A DNA stretch of 5,611 nucleotides from contig PLCG01000021.1 of NCBI GenBank assembly GCA_003135575.1, forward strand, positions 1,504 to 7,114, in the 5' to 3' direction. Below, one piece after another: positions 1 through 4,983 of this stretch. The translations under genes were made by a program, and so were the position numbers. The notes beneath the pieces are model-generated. The model was not told where the DNA came from. It saw nothing but the letters and a program-made list of their open reading frames with translations, and searched no databases. Positions within the stretch are counted from its first letter, which is position 1. Every line of letters begins with the position of its first letter. Source of the stretch: Nitrososphaerota archaeon. Its GTDB lineage: Archaea; Thermoproteota; Nitrososphaeria; Nitrososphaerales; Gagatemarchaeaceae.

Positions 1-783
1 CTCCTGCGCTTCGAGGACCGTGGAATAGGCCTCTTTCTGATCCGCAGACGCCTGCCCGAAGAAGAAGGTCCTCGTGATGTCGGAGCAATAGCGCTGGTAG
101 CTCGCGCCTATGTCGATCAGGATGTTGTCCCCCTTGCGGACCTTCCTGTCGCCTGCCGAGTAGTGGGGAAACGCTGAGTTCTCGCCGAAGGCGACGATGC
201 TCTCGAAGGAGGGCGAGTCCGCGCCCTCCTCGACCATGCGGTAGTCTATCGTTGCTTTGAGTGCCCTCTCCGTCATCCCTTCCTCGACGAGGTTCGGCAC
301 GTCGTCCACCACCGCCGAGATTATTTTCGCTGCCTTCGAGAGAGCCTTCAGCTCGTCTGGGTCTTTGATCATCCTGGACGAGTCGAAGGCTCCGGAGACG
401 TCGAGGACCTCTCTCGAGCCTAGCATCCCTTTGAGCTCTTGGTAATCCCGGTGCGAGATGCCCCGGAAGTTCACGCCGACGCGCTTGCAGCCCTTGAGGA
501 TGAAGGAGACCATCTTTCGTCGCTCCAACGGGGCGTGGCTCCTCTCGACGTGCACCTTGAACTCCGGCTTCTGCCTTGCGGCCTCCTCCTCGAGAGGGTT
601 GGTCAGGATCTCGACGTGCCTGTCTGGGAAAAGGAATAGCATGTTCCCCTCGAAGAGCCCGCTCCTGTATCCGGAGATGTAGAAGAAGTTCGGGTCCGCG
701 TGGGCTCCGTTGACGATCGCGGTGACATCCGGCTTGCTGCGGGCGTTCTCGAAGATTCGGCTGAGTCTGTCCTTGGTGGGCAA
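1..783 (-). CDS. M24-family metallopeptidase (Xaa-Pro aminopeptidase / prolidase-like), C-terminus cut by window edge
   Basis: The predicted protein is a cytoplasmic metal-dependent exopeptidase that removes residues next to proline. 261 residues are visible. Residues 1-130 look like the creatinase-type N-terminal domain (DPNFFYISGYRSG at 30-42), and the pita-bread catalytic domain begins near 145. The catalytic part shows FGENSAFPHY at 199-208, with the conserved histidine H207. The first two metal ligands are D224 in LIDIGA and D235 in SDITRT; their 11-residue spacing is standard for M24. The remaining His and two Glu ligands should lie beyond the window, so activity cannot be fully judged. 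The reading frame has a stop at 799-801. The first usable start is TTG at 781-783, giving MPTKDRLSRIF; CTG at 793-795 is less likely. There is no Shine-Dalgarno just upstream, but a TATA-like element lies about 31 nt away, which suggests a leaderless message. No product ATG is in frame. The gene is divergent from the HxlR regulator. The family call is firm; the exact substrate (prolidase or aminopeptidase P) is not resolved. Confidence 0.93.
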   Translation of the reverse strand, partial: MPTKDRLSRIFENARSKPDVTAIVNGAHADPNFFYISGYRSGLFEGNMLFLFPDRHVEILTNPLEEEAARQKPEFKVHVERSHAPLERRKMVSFILKGCKRVGVNFRGISHRDYQELKGMLGSREVLDVSGAFDSSRMIKDPDELKALSKAAKIISAVVDDVPNLVEEGMTERALKATIDYRMVEEGADSPSFESIVAFGENSAFPHYSAGDRKVRKGDNILIDIGASYQRYCSDITRTFFFGQASADQKEAYSTVLEAQE

Positions 784-811
784 GAGCGAGTCCAGAGGTC
801 ATCCTAGCCTC

Positions 812-817
812 AATAAA
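812..817 (-). promoter_or_regulatory. Candidate TATA box for the M24 gene
   Basis: On the minus strand this reads TTTATT, the most AT-rich stretch upstream of the M24 gene. Its centre is about 31 nt before the TTG start. Archaeal TATA boxes sit about 26 nt before the transcription start, so transcription would begin only a few nt upstream of the start codon. That agrees with the lack of a ribosome binding site. It is inferred from position and composition only. Confidence 0.4.
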
Positions 818-844
818 TCAGTTGAAGGACATGGTCGAACAGAG

Positions 845-865
845 TCTATAGCGTTGCGCTTTTTA
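845..865 (+). promoter_or_regulatory. Candidate promoter region of the HxlR gene
   Basis: Two TATA-like stretches face the regulator: TCTATAG at 845-851, preceded by purine-rich GAACAGAG, and TTTTTA at 860-865. The first would place the transcription start near 874 and give a short leader carrying the GGAG site. The second would place it close to the start codon. The sequence alone does not decide between them. Confidence 0.35.
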
Positions 866-885
866 GGCGGGAACTCTATGATTGT

Positions 886-889
886 GGAG
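886..889 (+). promoter_or_regulatory. Ribosome binding site for the HxlR gene
   Basis: GGAG lies 5 nt before the TTG at 895 and supports that start over the nearby ATG (879) and GTG (884). Both of those read out of frame into a TGA overlapping the TTG. Confidence 0.45.
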
Positions 890-894
890 CCGCT

Positions 895-1428
895 TTGACG
901 CTCGAGACCCCTGTTAGGGAGGCGCTGGAGAAGGGAGAGGTCCTTCGCCCTGCGATTCCAGTCGCTAACTGCCCCATAGCGGCCACCCTTGAGGTGCTCG
1001 GCAAGAAGTGGACTTTGGAGATCCTGAGGGACATCGGCATGAGGAAGAACGAGCGCTTCAGCCAGCTCCTAGAGTCGGTGGAGGGCATCTCCCCGCGTCT
1101 CCTTTCAAGGAGGTTGCGGGAGCTTGAGGCCTCCAGGCTGGTAAACAGGATAGAAGAGTCGGCGTCCCCCAAGAAGGTCTCGTGGAAGTTCACGGAGAAG
1201 GGCTGGGACACGCTGCCCATCCTGATGAGCTACGTCGCGTTCGGCTCGAAGTATTTTCCCGAGAGGGTCTTCGCGGACGGGCAGCCGAGGGAGATGAAGG
1301 AGATGTATCCTGCCCCGATCGTGGAGAAATTCTTCGTCTCCCTGAGCGTCGAGGGCCGCAAGGAGCCCAACGGGCGGAACGGGAAGGCTGTGGCCGTGGC
1401 GAAGGTCCGGCAAGCCGCGAAGTGGTAA
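895..1428 (+). CDS. HxlR-family winged helix-turn-helix transcriptional regulator with C-terminal extension
   Basis: This is a DNA-binding regulator of 177 residues. Residues 26-115 carry the full HxlR signature: CPIAATLEVLGKKWT (26-40), EILRDI (42-47), RFSQLLESVEGISPRLLSRRL (54-74, the recognition-helix region), RELEASRLVNR (75-85) and the wing ending in KFTEKG (98-103). Cys26 is the conserved cysteine that senses oxidants or electrophiles in some bacterial HxlR proteins such as YodB, HypR and QorR. It is the only cysteine here, so any disulfide would have to form between subunits. Typical family members have about 100-130 residues. The extra 55 or so at the C-terminus end in a basic, Ala/Lys/Arg-rich tail that I do not recognise. 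The start is TTG behind GGAG; no in-frame ATG precedes the conserved domain. The protein may regulate itself and the divergent M24 gene, which is inference from the shared 111 nt spacer. The ligand is unknown. Confidence 0.92.
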   Translation: MTLETPVREALEKGEVLRPAIPVANCPIAATLEVLGKKWTLEILRDIGMRKNERFSQLLESVEGISPRLLSRRLRELEASRLVNRIEESASPKKVSWKFTEKGWDTLPILMSYVAFGSKYFPERVFADGQPREMKEMYPAPIVEKFFVSLSVEGRKEPNGRNGKAVAVAKVRQAAKW

Positions 1429-1438
1429 CGGAGACTCG

Positions 1439-1897
1439 CTATCTTTCGTAGGTCCCGACGAGCCGCGCCTGCTCGAGGACGTTCTTTCCGATCGCCTCCA
1501 AGAGTGCCTCTCGGCTGAGATTCGGGGGCAGCTTGGGGCCGTCCCCCAAGGCGTAGAGCCAGAAGTAGTAGTGATGGAGCCCGTGGCCAGGCGGAGGGGC
1601 AGGCCCGAAGTAGCCCGGCCGTCCGGTCCCGTTGACCCCCTGTGTGAAACCTGCGCCTCCCCCTTCGGGGATGCTCGCGGTGTCCGGAGGGATCCCGTAG
1701 AGGACCCAATGGGTGAAGCCGGTCGGGAGCGGGGCGTCGGGATCGTGGCAGACCAGGGCGAGCTGCCTGGTGCCTGCTGGGAGGCCCTTCCACTCTATGG
1801 GGGGCGACCTGTTCTCCCCTTCTGGGGTGTATTGCTTTGGCATCTTCCCGTGCTGCGCGAAGGCCTTGCTTGCGACGGTAAGGTTCCCGAGTTTCAA
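1439..1897 (-). CDS. PEBP-family protein (YbhB/YbcL-like, Raf kinase inhibitor-like fold)
   Basis: The product has 152 residues, the usual length for prokaryotic phosphatidylethanolamine-binding-protein homologues, and no signal peptide, so it should be cytoplasmic. Family landmarks occur in order: an N-terminal strand with PKQYTPEGENRSPPIEW (20-36), DPDAP (52-56) and FTHWVLYGIP (61-70) lining the anion-binding pocket, then GYFGPAPPPGHGLHHYYFW (95-113). The fold is known, but archaeal members have no settled function. Proposed roles of the wider family, such as phospholipid or nucleotide binding and protease or kinase inhibition, cannot be assigned from sequence. The TTG start gives MKLGNLTVASKAF, which matches where family members begin. 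No Shine-Dalgarno precedes it, and an AT-rich element about 28 nt upstream suggests a leaderless message. The gene follows the HELAH protein gene by 39 nt on the same strand, so readthrough is also possible. Its stop lies 10 nt from the stop of the convergent HxlR gene. Confidence 0.93.
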   Translation of the reverse strand: MKLGNLTVASKAFAQHGKMPKQYTPEGENRSPPIEWKGLPAGTRQLALVCHDPDAPLPTGFTHWVLYGIPPDTASIPEGGGAGFTQGVNGTGRPGYFGPAPPPGHGLHHYYFWLYALGDGPKLPPNLSREALLEAIGKNVLEQARLVGTYER

Positions 1898-1921
1898 ACG
1901 TGTGGACTCGTGGGTTCGAAG

Positions 1922-1936
1922 GTAAATCCTTTTTCC
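1922..1936 (-). promoter_or_regulatory. Candidate BRE/TATA promoter of the PEBP gene
   Basis: Directly after the upstream stop codon the minus strand reads GGAAAAAGGATTTAC, a purine-rich stretch followed by a weak TATA-like ATTTAC. The element's centre is about 28 nt before the TTG start, which fits transcription beginning at or beside the start codon. It is a positional inference with no experimental support. Confidence 0.4.
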
Positions 1937-2701
1937 TCAGCGCAGGTCTTCCATCTGGTCTTTCTCCCTCAGGAGGGCGACCAGAAGGTCGAGGTAGAAG
2001 GTGAGCTTGTTGTGGAAGGTCTCCTCGTCCCAGTTCGGGTCGGCCTTTACCAGGAAATCCTCGATGACATCGTATTTCGCTTTGGCGCCGTCCCCGAGGG
2101 CCTTTGTGAGCATCCGGCTCCGGGCAGCCATCTCTCCCGCGTTCGGCTCCCCCTCGTCGAGCAGGCTGTGCCTCTTCAGGGACGCTATCGCAAAGGCGTT
2201 TCTAGAGAGCGCGGAGGAGTCGACCAGCGCGTATCCCGAGGGGTTCTCGGTGAGCCACCCGGAGAAGAACCTCTGCGCCTGCCTCCTCTCGGATTCCTCC
2301 ATCACGGCGAAGACGATGTCGTCCACCATGATGTTCTGGAGATGGTTGAAGCCCTCCACGAGGTACCCCGTCTCCCGCTCGTTGAGGCCTTCCCTCTGGC
2401 TGAACTCGGTGATTATCGCGTTCGTGACCTTGAACTTGTGCGAGGGGGAGTGCCGCTCAGTGTGGTAGATGTGCGCGAGCTCGTGGAAGAGGAGACCCCC
2501 GAGCATCTCGGACTGGAGCGCCCACTCGGCGACCACTATGTGCTGGACGCCATCGACCTCGTTGGCGTATCCCATGATGTCTAGCTTCGGGTCCACGAGG
2601 AGCCGCACCTTCGAGCGGACGTGGAAGCCTGCCTTCTCCAGCCTCGCCATGGCCCAGTCGAGCTCCTCTTGGAGTGAGCGGTCGCCTCTTGCGAGAGACA
2701 A
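1937..2701 (-). CDS. Putative HELAH zinc metallopeptidase-like protein, archaeal family of unknown function
   Basis: This is a soluble protein of 254 residues with no signal peptide or membrane segment. The key motif is LLFHELAHIYHTERH (70-84). H73, E74 and H77 form an HExxH zinc site; E82 and H84 follow closely. A second conserved-looking block, FNHLQNIMVDD (118-128), lies about 45-50 residues downstream, where gluzincin-type peptidases place a third ligand. D127, D128 or H120 are candidates. HELAHIYHTER does not match the metzincin pattern, which needs Gly at position 8 and His at position 11 of the motif. From memory the whole resembles an archaeal domain of unknown function, possibly DUF5781, but I cannot verify this. 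The substrate is unknown. The TTG start is supported by GAGAGG ending 8 nt upstream, and the upstream in-frame stop is that of the uS19 gene. The gene sits 33 nt after uS19 with no T-run between, so it is probably the next gene of the ribosomal transcript. Confidence 0.8.
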   Translation of the reverse strand: MSLARGDRSLQEELDWAMARLEKAGFHVRSKVRLLVDPKLDIMGYANEVDGVQHIVVAEWALQSEMLGGLLFHELAHIYHTERHSPSHKFKVTNAIITEFSQREGLNERETGYLVEGFNHLQNIMVDDIVFAVMEESERRQAQRFFSGWLTENPSGYALVDSSALSRNAFAIASLKRHSLLDEGEPNAGEMAARSRMLTKALGDGAKAKYDVIEDFLVKADPNWDEETFHNKLTFYLDLLVALLREKDQMEDLR

Positions 2702-2709
2702 GCTTGGGT

Positions 2710-2715
2710 CCTCTC
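2710..2715 (-). promoter_or_regulatory. Ribosome binding site for the HELAH protein gene
   Basis: The minus strand reads GAGAGG, 8 nt before the TTG at 2699-2701. It complements the usual archaeal 16S rRNA 3' end and fixes this non-ATG start. It also argues that the gene is translated from a longer, leadered message continuing from uS19. Confidence 0.6.
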
Positions 2716-2734
2716 GCTTTCTTCTCTTGCCGGG

Positions 2735-3130
2735 CTACTTTAGAGGGACGTAGAGGCTCGAGCGGCTAGCGCCGATGCCTGGGGTCCCGTGCACGACTTT
2801 CTTGTTTGTAATCGCATATTCCCCGAGGTAGTGCCCAATCATCTCGGGCTTTACCGAGATCGAGAGGAACTCCTTTCCCGTGTAGACTCCGATCGTGGCG
2901 CCGACCATGACGGGGAGGATTATCATGTCCCGGGCGTGAGTCTTGATCTGGCCCTCGAGCTTGCCGTCCTTCTGGGAGCGGACGTCCTCGAGGAGCTTCC
3001 TCTTGTCGTCGGAGATGCCCCTGTTGAGAGAGCGCCTCGCCCTCGACGGGAGGAGCTGGAGGATCGCCTCTGTGCTCATGGAGTTGAGCTGGTCGACCGT
3101 GAAACCTCGGTAGCGGAACTCTTTCGGCAT
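2735..3130 (-). CDS. rps19: Small-subunit ribosomal protein uS19 (archaeal S19P)
   Basis: uS19 is a component of the 30S head that contacts 16S rRNA and uS13 near the A-site tRNA. The 131-residue length is typical of the archaeal/eukaryotic form (eukaryotic S15), longer than the roughly 92-residue bacterial protein because of an N-terminal extension. Visible landmarks are FRYRGFTVDQLNSMS (5-19), the helix LLPSRARRSLNRG (26-38), THARDMIILPVMVGATIGVY (64-83), GKEFLSISVKPEMIGHYLGE (85-104) and the C-terminal HGTPGIGASRSS (114-125) ending in VPLK. The ATG start follows a purine-only spacer after uL2. In other archaea uL22 comes next; here it does not. Confidence 0.98.
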   Translation of the reverse strand: MPKEFRYRGFTVDQLNSMSTEAILQLLPSRARRSLNRGISDDKRKLLEDVRSQKDGKLEGQIKTHARDMIILPVMVGATIGVYTGKEFLSISVKPEMIGHYLGEYAITNKKVVHGTPGIGASRSSLYVPLK

Positions 3131-3147
3131 GCCTCTCTCTCTTCTCC
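3131..3147 (-). promoter_or_regulatory. Purine-rich ribosome binding region for uS19
   Basis: The 17 nt spacer between the uL2 stop and the uS19 ATG reads GGAGAAGAGAGAGAGGC on the minus strand. It offers GGAG 13 nt and GAGG 1 nt before the ATG, with overlapping GAGAG matches between. Several registers could pair with the 16S rRNA 3' end, so the used one cannot be fixed. Confidence 0.5.
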
Positions 3148-3909
3148 CTACCTCTCCTTAACCTCGACGGTCGTCCTCGCGAGCCTCTTCCTGCCAGTCT
3201 TCTTCGGCGCGATAAGGCCGACCTTCCTGCCAGGCGGCGCGTTCCTCGAGGTGCTGGTCGACTTGCCGGGGTGCTGGTGCCTGCCGCCTCCGAACGGGTG
3301 GTAGACGACCGCCATCGCGATTCCTCTCATCCTCGGGTAGGGGATTCCCTTCGCCTTCATCGCGTGGTGCCTCGGCCCTGCCCTGAGGAATGGCTTCTCG
3401 AGCCTGCCCGCTCCCGCTATCTCTCCGACAGTCGCCCTGCAATTATCGTTTACCAGGATGCTCTTCCCGCTCGGTAGCCTCACGATCGCCCTCCCTTCTC
3501 CCTTTGAGAAGAGGACCGCGGAGCCTCCGGCCGCTCGGACCAGCTTCCCGCCGTCGCCTGAGCGCAGCTCGATGTTTGAGATCCTCGTCCCTTCTGGGAT
3601 CTTCTGCAGGGGGAGGATGTTACCGTTAGCGATGGCGGCGTCGAGGCCGTGCTGTATCTCGTTCCCGACCGCGAGCCCTGAGACGGCGGGGATGTAGGCT
3701 ATCGCCCCGTGGTCTCCGTATTGGATCTGCGCGAGAGGGGCGCTCCTTCCCTTCTCGTCGAGTATCGCCTTGACCGTGAGCTTGCCGTCGTGGCCGGGAG
3801 CGTCGGGGCTCATGAGCGGGTAGCGTACCGGCGCGATCTTGCCCCTCGCGGACACCCTCCACTGGAGGCCGCCCTTACCACGCCTTCTCTGAAGAATTCT
3901 CTTTCCCAT
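3148..3909 (-). CDS. rpl2: Large-subunit ribosomal protein uL2 (archaeal L2P)
   Basis: uL2 is a core 50S protein, primary 23S rRNA binder and subunit-bridge component near the peptidyl transferase centre. It has 253 residues, normal for archaea. The N-terminal RNA-binding part shows RRRGKGG (8-14), the OB-like domain has QYGDHGAIAYIPAVSGLAVG (63-82), and the SH3-like domain has LPSGKSILVNDNCRATVG (145-162). The C-terminal RMRGIAMAVVYHPFGGGRHQ (193-212) is followed by RNAPPGRKVGLIA (222-234). H204 corresponds to the functionally important His229 of E. coli L2. The residue before it is Tyr203 where Asp (or Glu in eukaryotes) is usual, and Ala200 replaces the usual Asn of the MN dipeptide. The ATG start lies 3 nt after the uL23 stop, with GGTG inside the end of uL23 as a likely ribosome binding site. 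Confidence 0.98.
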   Translation of the reverse strand: MGKRILQRRRGKGGLQWRVSARGKIAPVRYPLMSPDAPGHDGKLTVKAILDEKGRSAPLAQIQYGDHGAIAYIPAVSGLAVGNEIQHGLDAAIANGNILPLQKIPEGTRISNIELRSGDGGKLVRAAGGSAVLFSKGEGRAIVRLPSGKSILVNDNCRATVGEIAGAGRLEKPFLRAGPRHHAMKAKGIPYPRMRGIAMAVVYHPFGGGRHQHPGKSTSTSRNAPPGRKVGLIAPKKTGRKRLARTTVEVKER

Positions 3910-3912
3910 TGC

Positions 3913-4179
3913 TTACACCAGTCCTAGTTTAGTGGCGAGGTCGGTCGCCGAGTCCTCGGGGACCAGGCGGACGAAGGCCTTCTTGCCTCCGATGCCCCTC
4001 AGCGTGTTGACGTTCCTGACTTTGACTTCGTAGAGCGCTTCGATGGCGTGTGCGATCTGCGTCTTGGATGCCTTGTTGTCGACCATGAAGCAGATCTTGT
4101 TCTCGCGAGCTATCTGGTCGAACGTCCTTTCGGTGACGTAGGGCCTGATGACTACCTTCTGCGCGTCCTCAAGCCTCAA
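3913..4179 (-). CDS. rpl23: Large-subunit ribosomal protein uL23 (archaeal L23P)
   Basis: uL23 binds 23S rRNA domain III at the exit-tunnel rim, where SRP and chaperones dock. The 88 residues match the short archaeal form. Landmarks are IRPYVTERTFD (11-21), the helix NKASKTQIAHAIEALYEVKV (35-54), VNTLRGIGGKKAFVRL (57-72) and the C-terminal ATDLATKLGLV (78-88). The TTG start overlaps the end of uL4 by 11 nt. It is the first start after an in-frame TGA at 4183-4185, and a perfect GGAGG lies 9 nt upstream. Starting later would remove the conserved first strand. The overlap suggests translational coupling to uL4. Confidence 0.97.
   Translation of the reverse strand: MRLEDAQKVVIRPYVTERTFDQIARENKICFMVDNKASKTQIAHAIEALYEVKVRNVNTLRGIGGKKAFVRLVPEDSATDLATKLGLV
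3916..3919 (-). promoter_or_regulatory. Ribosome binding site for uL2
   Basis: GGTG on the minus strand lies 6 nt before the uL2 ATG, within the last codons of uL23. It matches the right half of the GGAGGTGA consensus, so uL2 is probably translated by ribosomes arriving from uL23. Confidence 0.45.
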
Positions 4180-4981
4180 CCTTCATGCCCTCCTTTGCCG
4201 TCTTTGTGCCAAGGACCTCGATCGCCGAGGTCGTCCAGAGCGTGAGCCTTCCTGCGACTCCGCCTGGTGCTAGCGGTAGGACGCTCAAGCTGTCCACAGA
4301 AGAGACCTCGACTCCGGGGATCGACGTGGCGGCCTTCCCGATGCCGCGGTCGTTGCTCACCACGATGAGAGGCCCGACCTTCTTCCTGTTTGTCCTTCCC
4401 CTCATCCTCGCGGTACCCGAGCGCCGCTTCACTCCGCCGTATATGCGCTTCATCTCGTCGGCAAGGCCCAGGTCCTGTAGGAACGACTCGAGGGCCGCCG
4501 TCTTCTCAAGCGACTCGAGGTCGTCCGAGACGATGATGGGGAACTTCAGCTTCCCGGTCTTGTGACCCCTCCAAGCGACGGCGCTTGCGTCTCCCGTGAA
4601 CGCGATGGCCGTGTTGAGCGCGAGCTTCCTCTCCTTGACGTTGATCTTGCGGTAAATCACTTTCTCCGACCGAGGGGGGTGCGGCAGCCTTCCTTTTACG
4701 GTGCTTGCGACGCCTCCTCCTTGGCCTGCCCTGTTGGTCCCTCCTCCCTTCACTCTTGGGATTCTCGAGACTCCTCTGCCTGTGGGCGGGTTGCTCGTCT
4801 CGGCGCTCGTCCTCTCGCCCGCCATCGGGTCGCGGCCGTATGGCTGCAAGCCGTGCGAGTGGAGTATCCACCACGCTCTCTGGACGATGTCCGGCCTAAG
4901 CGGGGTGGAGAAGACGCCGGGCAGCTGAATCTCGTCGCCAGGCTTTCCGCTCATGTCGAGGACCTTCACCGAGTTTGCCAT
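4169..4981 (-). CDS. rpl4: Large-subunit ribosomal protein uL4 (archaeal L4P / L4e type)
   Basis: uL4 binds 23S rRNA, and its extended loop lines the nascent-peptide tunnel. 270 residues is normal for archaea. The first domain carries TPLRPDIVQRAWWILHSHGL (26-45). The tunnel loop runs about 48-108 and is rich in Gly and Arg: QPYGRDPMAGERTSAE (46-61), TGRGVSRIPRVKG (67-79), GQGGGVASTVKGR (86-98). The archaeal/eukaryotic block GTARMRGRTNRKKVGPLIVV (189-208) is followed by IPGVEV (221-226) and LAPGGVAGRLTLWTTSAI (237-254). The ATG start is 2 nt after the uL3 stop. Only weak purine-rich matches (AGGA, GGAAG) precede it, so coupling to uL3 translation is likely. Confidence 0.98.
   Translation of the reverse strand: MANSVKVLDMSGKPGDEIQLPGVFSTPLRPDIVQRAWWILHSHGLQPYGRDPMAGERTSAETSNPPTGRGVSRIPRVKGGGTNRAGQGGGVASTVKGRLPHPPRSEKVIYRKINVKERKLALNTAIAFTGDASAVAWRGHKTGKLKFPIIVSDDLESLEKTAALESFLQDLGLADEMKRIYGGVKRRSGTARMRGRTNRKKVGPLIVVSNDRGIGKAATSIPGVEVSSVDSLSVLPLAPGGVAGRLTLWTTSAIEVLGTKTAKEGMKVEA
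4189..4193 (-). promoter_or_regulatory. Ribosome binding site for uL23
   Basis: A perfect GGAGG on the minus strand, inside the last codons of uL4, lies 9 nt before the TTG start of uL23. It settles the choice of this non-ATG, overlapping start. Confidence 0.7.
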
Positions 4982-4983
4982 GA

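Noticed and set aside
800..802. Minus-strand ATG upstream of the M24 gene as its start
   Set aside because: It is out of frame with the M24 coding sequence and leads to an unrelated peptide; no homopolymer suggests a frameshift.
1230..1793. Minus-strand reading frame of 187 codons overlapping PEBP and HxlR
   Set aside because: It is out of frame with the real PEBP gene, extends antisense through HxlR, and has low-complexity Arg/Pro-rich composition.
1911..1928. GGTTCGAA followed by AAATCC, resembling a tRNA T-loop or tRNA-end attachment site
   Set aside because: The flanking bases cannot form the 5 bp T-stem, and the preceding bases are PEBP leader and coding sequence with no cloverleaf.
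1571..2584. Long plus-strand reading frame of 337 codons opposite the PEBP and HELAH genes
   Set aside because: It lies antisense to two clear protein-family genes, matches no family, and is rich in Gly, Arg, Glu, Val and Pro as expected from the complement of G+C-rich codons.
2702..2734. Terminator between uS19 and the HELAH gene
   Set aside because: The spacer is purine-rich on the transcribed sense strand, with no T-run or hairpin and a ribosome binding site for the next gene.
3131..3158. GAGA-rich tract as a microsatellite or regulatory repeat
   Set aside because: It is short, and its purine content is explained by overlapping ribosome-binding options and the Lys-Glu-Arg end of uL2.
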